Source: Ampullaceana balthica
Taxonomy: Eukaryota; Mollusca; Gastropoda; Lymnaeidae
Length of the DNA stretch: 64,000 nt
Direction: 5' to 3'
Assembly (NCBI GenBank): GCA_944989445.1
Contig: CALYLW010000133.1
Span: forward strand, 1,104,829-1,168,828
Below are positions 57,951 to 64,000 of this stretch, one piece after another (position 1 is the stretch's first letter; each line of letters begins with the position of its first letter). The notes beneath the pieces are model-generated. The model saw nothing but the letters and a program-made list of their open reading frames with translations, made no database searches and was not told the origin of the DNA. The position numbers and the translations under genes were made by a program.

Positions 57951-60900
57951 GTATAAAGTAAAACTTTTACGGGATAAGACGTAAGGGGTGGTTCCAAAAA
58001 ACGTATTGACAGCCGATTGCTCTTGGGGCATGAATAACAATGGATCGGAGTGGATTGTTGTTGTTGAACTTGTTGCCACATATTTCTCACCATGTTAACA
58101 CCGTGGATCAATGTTTTCACAACTGCTTAAATTAACAGCCATGGTGACGTATCGCTTAGGTCGTTTATTCTTGATTCTGAGATGCGTGTACCGCGGCTTA
58201 AAAGCCAGACAGAGATAGACTTGGAGATCGACTTAGCTACAGCGGTTCACCGAGTAGTATTTGAATAGACGTCAAGACCTATGGACTCATACAATATTCT
58301 TGCCTGGCGGTGCTGAAACGTTATGATGAGGATTATGCAGAAATGTTTCCATTCATTTAAATGCTTCCTGGTTGTAAAGTGATTTATTTGTAGGTTGAGG
58401 GTGTCAGTGCTGTAAATTGGGACAGCGTGTGACGTGTCAAAATCGCGCCGTTGTCTCTTAAAGAAGTTGTAGCCAGTTATGGTAACTGCCCCTTTCCTCT
58501 TTGTTGTCATATAAGCTTGGAAATGAATCACCGTCACAGACCCTCTCCCTCCCCCCATCCCCTTGGGCCGCACAGTCCTAGTCCCAGGCGCGTACAAATT
58601 TGGTTAGGGCTTTGACTAGTCACTTTGTCTTACTGTTTGAGGCGGCCAGTTTCCCTGGTCAATGTCTGACGCGTGGTCGACCCTGAAACTCTTGTACCTG
58701 TCCGTACCACGGCTGAACAACTGGTGGCCGAGAGGCTCTCAAACGACGCACGTGGGGTTGTTATTTAACCCTTAGCGCCAAGTGAAGTGGGTCTCATATC
58801 ACAGCCATTAATACATTGGGGTGGGCTTGACATATCTCATTGATTTTTTACTCCTTCTTCGTTGATTTTCACACATAACTGATTCACGCAGTTTGGCACA
58901 GTCAGTTCTGTCCTATTCATGTAACTCCACTCCACCGTACAATGGCGATGCAGTGCATCTCACGGTCCACCAGCACATTTTTCAAGACAACCGGCCTAGT
59001 TTACGCCGTACACCATTGACCCGTTGTTCTGGGGACCTAGTGGAAGTAAGGGAGTTGGTCTGAGCCCTGATTACCTAAATTTAGTTTGGCTTGCGTTCTC
59101 TTTTCATCCTCCCCTTTCTTGTTTTGTATGGATTTATCCTTGGGGAGTCCAGTTCTTACTCCGGAGTCCTAGCTCATCGTGACGTAACAACCCTAGAACC
59201 CTTGCTCCCCCCTTGACACGTGACAAGCAACGTAAGCACCACCGGCGACAGCGACGACGAAGATCAGCCACCACACTTGGAGAACCGCTGTGTCACCACA
59301 TATGGAGAACCCCTGTGTTGGAGTTGACAGAGGTCAAAAGGGGGCGGTTCCCGAGTAATATACGTTACTTTCCTGCAGTGTTATCACGGACAATCGGCGT
59401 TTCTTGTGTTGTTGCAAGGAACGCGGGAAGGGAACGGAGTCCATACTATGCATGTATAATGAGTTAAACGTATGACATTCATCAACTTATTGACTTTCTA
59501 CTGGATGTGTTTCGCAAGGATTACAATAACAGTGGCTCATAGCAGATCTAACCACCGTGATTCGTATTGGATTATTTCATTCTCGGTCCCATTATGTGGT
59601 ATTTGATTTAAGTCCTCGCCATATATTATCGACCGGTCATACGCTCAGTATGTGTTTGATATTTGTATTGATATCGACCGTGAGCTCGTCTTCGTTATGT
59701 ACAGTCGGGGTTTTATTAAGTGGTGTCGTTTATAACAACCGGGCCGTCATGTGTTAAGTTGCGAGGCTAAGGCGTACGTCTCCGTGGGCAATAACGGCCT
59801 TGTCACCTGTGGTTTTTATTACACGTTTTATTAAGTGTACACGTTGTATCTGTACGTGTTTTATGTGTACACATGAGCGCCATGGTAATGTGAATCGTTT
59901 ATTTCTCTTAGGGCATCACGAATTAATCCGTAGCCGTAGACATCAATCTTTGTTTACTAGTATGAACGCCTGTGTGTGGGAATCCTCGACATTGCCCTTA
60001 TCATCGGTAAGGTATCTAAGTATCTATGTAGACTGTAGACGAATATTATATGTACATTAACCCTCGAGGGTGTTGAACGCTTGATAACCCAGCTCAGATA
60101 AATGCTTTCTGATATTTGCCCTTGACCCACTTATTGCTCCTTCACAACATTGAGGCAAATGAGTTATCTTAAAGATGGCATGAAGACTATGGCCGTCAAA
60201 ATATTGACATCAGTGCCCGTAATGGTAGGCCAAATAGCGCTGCGGTTATTTCCACGGACACCCAATAACACTAGGGTTTCTTACCCGGACACCATCAGCA
60301 CTAGTCGCGACAACCATGAGAAATAGCGTTTCTTTCCTGTGATAACGCATCATATGGTTGCAAAAAAACCGTGTAAGTGCCTATATAAAAACATTGTTAC
60401 ATTTTGGGTCCATGGCTCTTCTGAAAGTTGCCACTCAGAAAACTAGCGTAGCGACGTCTATTTGGTAAATGCATAAAATAAAAACAGGGTATTAGTAGGC
60501 CTGACAGGACGTAACACAACAGCGAACGTTTCGGCAAAGAGCCTTCTTCAACGGACAAATAGTACACAAATGAAACGAATAAAACGAAATAATAGGGAAA
60601 AAAAACACTTAGCTGCGGTGAAATCCAAGTAGTCCAGTAGAGATATTTAGCGTTTTATTTGGGTTTGTGTGTACGAATAGTGTGTATACGTTTGTAGATA
60701 TCCAGTGTACTAGTACGTGTGTGTTTACGTGTGTGATGATGCATGCGCCAGTCGGGTCTAGTCTCAGCTTGGCGTCCCAACTGTCAACACCGGGCTGAAA
60801 TAGACTTGGTCCATCGGTGTCTGGTCACGTTTGTCCCTGCGCCCTAACAAAGTAACACTGACACGAACCACTTCCATTACGGGGCAATGGTGGAGGTGGG

Positions 60901-61054
60901 GGTGGTGCACCACACTGATTTAACACGTGTATCATGTTTTATGATAATATTCTGGAAAAAGCGTTTGTCATTTCTCAGACCGGTAAATGACATATCACAT
61001 TTCGCAAAGATACTATTTTTAGAACAATGTTTTCGTTTCAAAAATGTTTTTTCA
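57951..61054. other. Longest stretch without repeats; no gene assigned
   Basis: About 3.1 kb of single-copy sequence with higher GC than most of the window around 58600-59450. Several short frames (59213-59467, 59557-59757, 59800-60060) begin with non-ATG codons or lack splice support. A GAAGGCTCTTTGCCGAAACG motif on the minus strand (60530-60549) may be a transposon remnant. Confidence 0.45.
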
Positions 61055-61062
61055 GTCTAAAA

Positions 61063-61249
61063 CAGGGGTCTCCAAACTTTTCTGCCGGAGGGCCGGTCAA
61101 ACATCAGTTTGGGGGCCGACTACACACAGTTTTGTGGTTAACTACATGTAAAAATAATATCTTTTTTTAGATTAAAAGGTCTCCAGGGGCCAGATGAAAG
61201 GGCCTCGCGGGCTGCATCTGGCCCGTGGGCCTTAGTTTTGAGACCACTG
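61063..61249. mobile_element. hAT-type MITE, 187 bp
   Basis: Termini CAGGGGTCTCCAAAC and complement CAGTGGTCTCAAAAC, flanked by a perfect 8-bp target duplication GTCTAAAA (61055-61062 and 61250-61257). The sub-terminal GGGCCGGT and GGCCCGTGGGCC motifs are the usual GC-rich sub-repeats of this type of MITE. No coding capacity. Confidence 0.88.
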
Positions 61250-61257
61250 GTCTAAAA

Positions 61258-62696
61258 TATAGAGGTTAAAATGCACAAAATTAGTTTAATAAACTTGTAA
61301 ACACGTTTTGTCTCGGTGATGTCAACTAACCTGACATTGAGATACGTCCTGTCAGAATGCCCGGATATTTTTATTAATAGATAGATTTCCGCCGTGATAT
61401 GACTAGGCCTCTTTACGTGTTTCATTTATTTACGTTCCACAAACCAACGATACAAACCGCATATTGTCTCTCTTTGACATTGTTGGTACCCTTTTCATTT
61501 GAACCCACGATCTGTGGGCTACTTGCGATCCGCTGAAAGCCTTAGCCTCAAACCTTTTCCTTGAACTCAATAAATGTGTTGTCATGTTTAAACATTTCGG
61601 GTAATTTCCATTGAAAGCGTTTAAGCATGTATAATAAATGAATTAATGAACACAGAGAAACGTGTTCTAAGTTTAATTTCAATAAAAAACAGAATTCTTA
61701 TAATTCACCGATTTTCTTGGAACCTACTGAAAATTAATTCTGAAGCCCGCCACGTTTGGCGTACAACTAGACCATTCCTATTAATTAACGTGTGACCTGG
61801 CCTCTAAATCTTACTTTCATATGTCCCTCTGCTCACAACTGTTACCAACGCCCTAGTTACATCAGCAAAATGCAGAGTTTGTTTCCAGGGATCAGTTGGA
61901 GGTAATAATTTCAGAGTGAGCGCCCATCGGAAACATTTTTTCTTTGACCTGTGCGTCCATCAAAGAACATATCTCCCCCCCCCCTTTTTTAAAAAGAGGT
62001 TAAAGCAATAACGGATATTTTACAACGTAACTGACAAAGTTTACATCAGTAGCCTATTACAAAGTAGCACTGACAAAGTTTACAGCAGTACCTGTTACAG
62101 AGTAATCAAATAGATTCACTTTAGACCCTAAATGACTTACATACTTTTTACACTAGTAATAACGAAGATGCCCTTCACACCAGAATACATTGGATGCCAT
62201 TTACACCAGGAATTGCAAACATGTTTTTTACACTCGCAATCATAAAGGAGCCATTCACATCAGGAATCACGGAGTCAACCTTGTCACCAAGGATTGGTTA
62301 GACTTCCATCATAGAGGGTATGATCCGGTATAAGCGAAATCCCCTTGCGCTGCAGTATATTACAAGACAGGTCACTCAATCTTTATTCTCTACTGTTAGC
62401 GCGTTTGATTAATACTCCTTGTACATTTAAACAAAAAGCCCACTCACAGCTCGCCAATTAAATGTACGTTTTTATGTCTTGCCATGTTTAAGGCAACACA
62501 CCTCCAGGTCCCAGGTCGGCTCATTCCTATCGACGTAACTGTCTTTTGATGTGCTAAGTGCATCTTTATGTCCACCATGCCTTATATCGACAAGTCTCGC
62601 CTACAATCAAATGGATTTCTCATGTAGCAGTCCCACCGAGTGACGTCATAGAGGCATGTTGTGTTGGAGATTTGTGCCCATGTGTCATGTTGTACA
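61258..62696. other. Unique sequence with degenerate repeat
   Basis: 62040-62300 shows diverged repeats of TTTACACCAGGAATTGCAA-like sequence. A perfect TGACGTCA lies at 62641-62648 with no exon shown nearby. Confidence 0.45.
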
Positions 62697-63180
62697 ATTT
62701 CGATGACACACTTAGGTGTATAATGTTGAGCAATGGCGATGACACAATTAGGTGTTATGTTGGACAATGGTGATGACACACTTAGGTGTATAATCTTGGG
62801 CAATGGTGATGACACACTTATGTGTATAATGTTGGGCAATGGTGATGACACACTTAGGTGTATAATGTTGGGCAATGGTGATGACACACTTAGGTGTATA
62901 CTGTTGGGCAATGGTGATGACACACTTAGGTGTAATGTTGGGCAATGGTGATGACACACTTAGGTGTAATGTTGGGCAATGGTGATGACACACTTAGGTG
63001 TAATTGTTGGGCAATGGTGATGACACACTTAGGTGTAATTTTGGACATTGGAGATGACACACTTAGGTGTAATGTTGGATAGTGGTTATGACACGCCAAG
63101 GTGTCAAGTTTGATAGTTGTATTGACACGCCCGGGTGTCTTTTTGCATAGTGGTAATGACACACTTTGGTGTACTTTTGG
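62697..63180. repeat. 34/36-bp minisatellite array
   Basis: About 13 copies of GATGACACACTTAGGTGTAT plus AATGTTGGGCAATGGT. Units are near-identical to about 63060 and become diverged to the right (TGACACGCC...GGTGTC), grading into the next array. Confidence 0.94.
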
Positions 63181-63199
63181 ATACTGATGGCACGCCTGG

Positions 63200-64000
63200 G
63201 TGTCATGTTGGATAACGGTATGACACGACTGTGAGTTATATCGTATAATAATGATGACAGGCCTAGGTGTAATGTTAGATAACGGTATGACACGACTGTG
63301 AGTTATATCGTATAATAATGATGACAGGCCTAGGTGTAATGTTAGACTTTGTTGATGTGAGTTATATCGTATAATAATGATGACAGGCCTAGGTTTAATG
63401 TTAGACTTTGTTGATGTGAGTTATATCGTATAATAATGATGACAGGCCTAGGTGTAATGTTAGATAACGGTATGACACGACTGTGAGTTATATCGTATAA
63501 TAATGATGACAGGCCTAGGTGTAATGTTAGACTTTGTTGATGTGAGTTATATCGTATAATAATGATGACAGGCCTAGGTGTAATGTTAGATAACGGTATG
63601 ACACGACTGTGAGTTATATCGTATAATAATGATGACAGGCCTAGGTGTAATGTTAGACTTTGTTGATGTGAGTTATATAGTATAATAATGATGACAGGCC
63701 TAGGTGTAATGTTAGACTTTGTTGATGTGAGTTATATCGTATAATAATGATGACAGGCCTAGGTGTAATGTTAGATAACAGTATGACACGACTGTGAGTT
63801 ATATCGTATAATAATGATGACAGGCCTAGGTGTAATGTTAGACTTTGTTGATGTGAGTTATATCGTATAATAATGATGACAGGCCTATGTGTAATGTTAG
63901 ATAACGGTATGACACGACTGTGAGTTATATCGTATAATAATGATGACAGGCCTAGGTGTAATGTTAGACTTTGTTGATGTGAGTTATATCGTATAATAAT
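63200..64000. repeat. Two-unit array (67-bp and 59-bp), runs off the right edge
   Basis: Two unit types share AGGCCTAGGTGTAATGTTAG and GTGAGTTATATCGTATAATA. They differ in the middle: ATAACGGTATGACACGACT in the 67-bp type against ACTTTGTTGAT in the 59-bp type. The types alternate irregularly. It is probably derived from the array at 62697, with which it shares AGGTGTAATGTT and ATGACA. Confidence 0.95.

Overview
The window looks like non-coding DNA of a metazoan nuclear genome, most likely a mollusc or other lophotrochozoan. This is inferred from base composition, GT-AG style exon ends, TATA/CCAAT/CRE promoter motifs, and the mixture of LINEs, hAT MITEs and minisatellites. No bacterial-style genes, operons, rRNA, tRNA genes or CRISPR arrays are present. 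I could not identify the species.

Only two stretches look like host coding sequence. Both are short plus-strand first exons, each opening with ATG and ending at a strong splice donor in phase 1: 13829-14072 (81 codons plus one base, very acidic) and 36429-36585 (52 codons plus one base). Each has its own promoter-like sequence: two perfect CRE octamers upstream of the first, and a CCAAT box, CRE-like site and TATA box upstream of the second. The simplest reading is two alternative first exons of one gene that continues beyond the right edge. Two separate genes are also possible. I do not recognise the protein.

The rest is dominated by tandem repeats. About 25 arrays with unrelated units of 11 to about 90 bp cover roughly 28 kb, or about 45% of the window. 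The largest are a 29-bp array (15988-19453), a 22-bp array (24366-28305), a 54-bp array (52038-54168), a 61-bp array (1863-3746) and an 11-bp array (1-1852). Several have a higher-order structure (739, 608 and 440 bp). Most long open frames in the window are by-products of these arrays: they lack ATG starts or are open in several frames at once.

Mobile elements fill much of the remainder. There are two 5'-truncated copies of one LINE family with intact reverse transcriptase and a C-terminal C2H2 finger (37185-38854 and 40046-42318), and 3' fragments of a second LINE family (19735-19835, 57043-57535). At least five hAT-type elements can be delimited, four of them by 8-bp target duplications supported in sequence (20515-20635, 23560-28549, 32235-32304, 61063-61249), plus one with a transposase remnant inside a TA microsatellite (22642-23412). 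Three copies of a ~335-bp non-autonomous Helitron-like repeat occur at 23774, 45991 and 50467. The most notable arrangement is the 3.9-kb 22-bp satellite, which lies wholly inside one hAT-type element.
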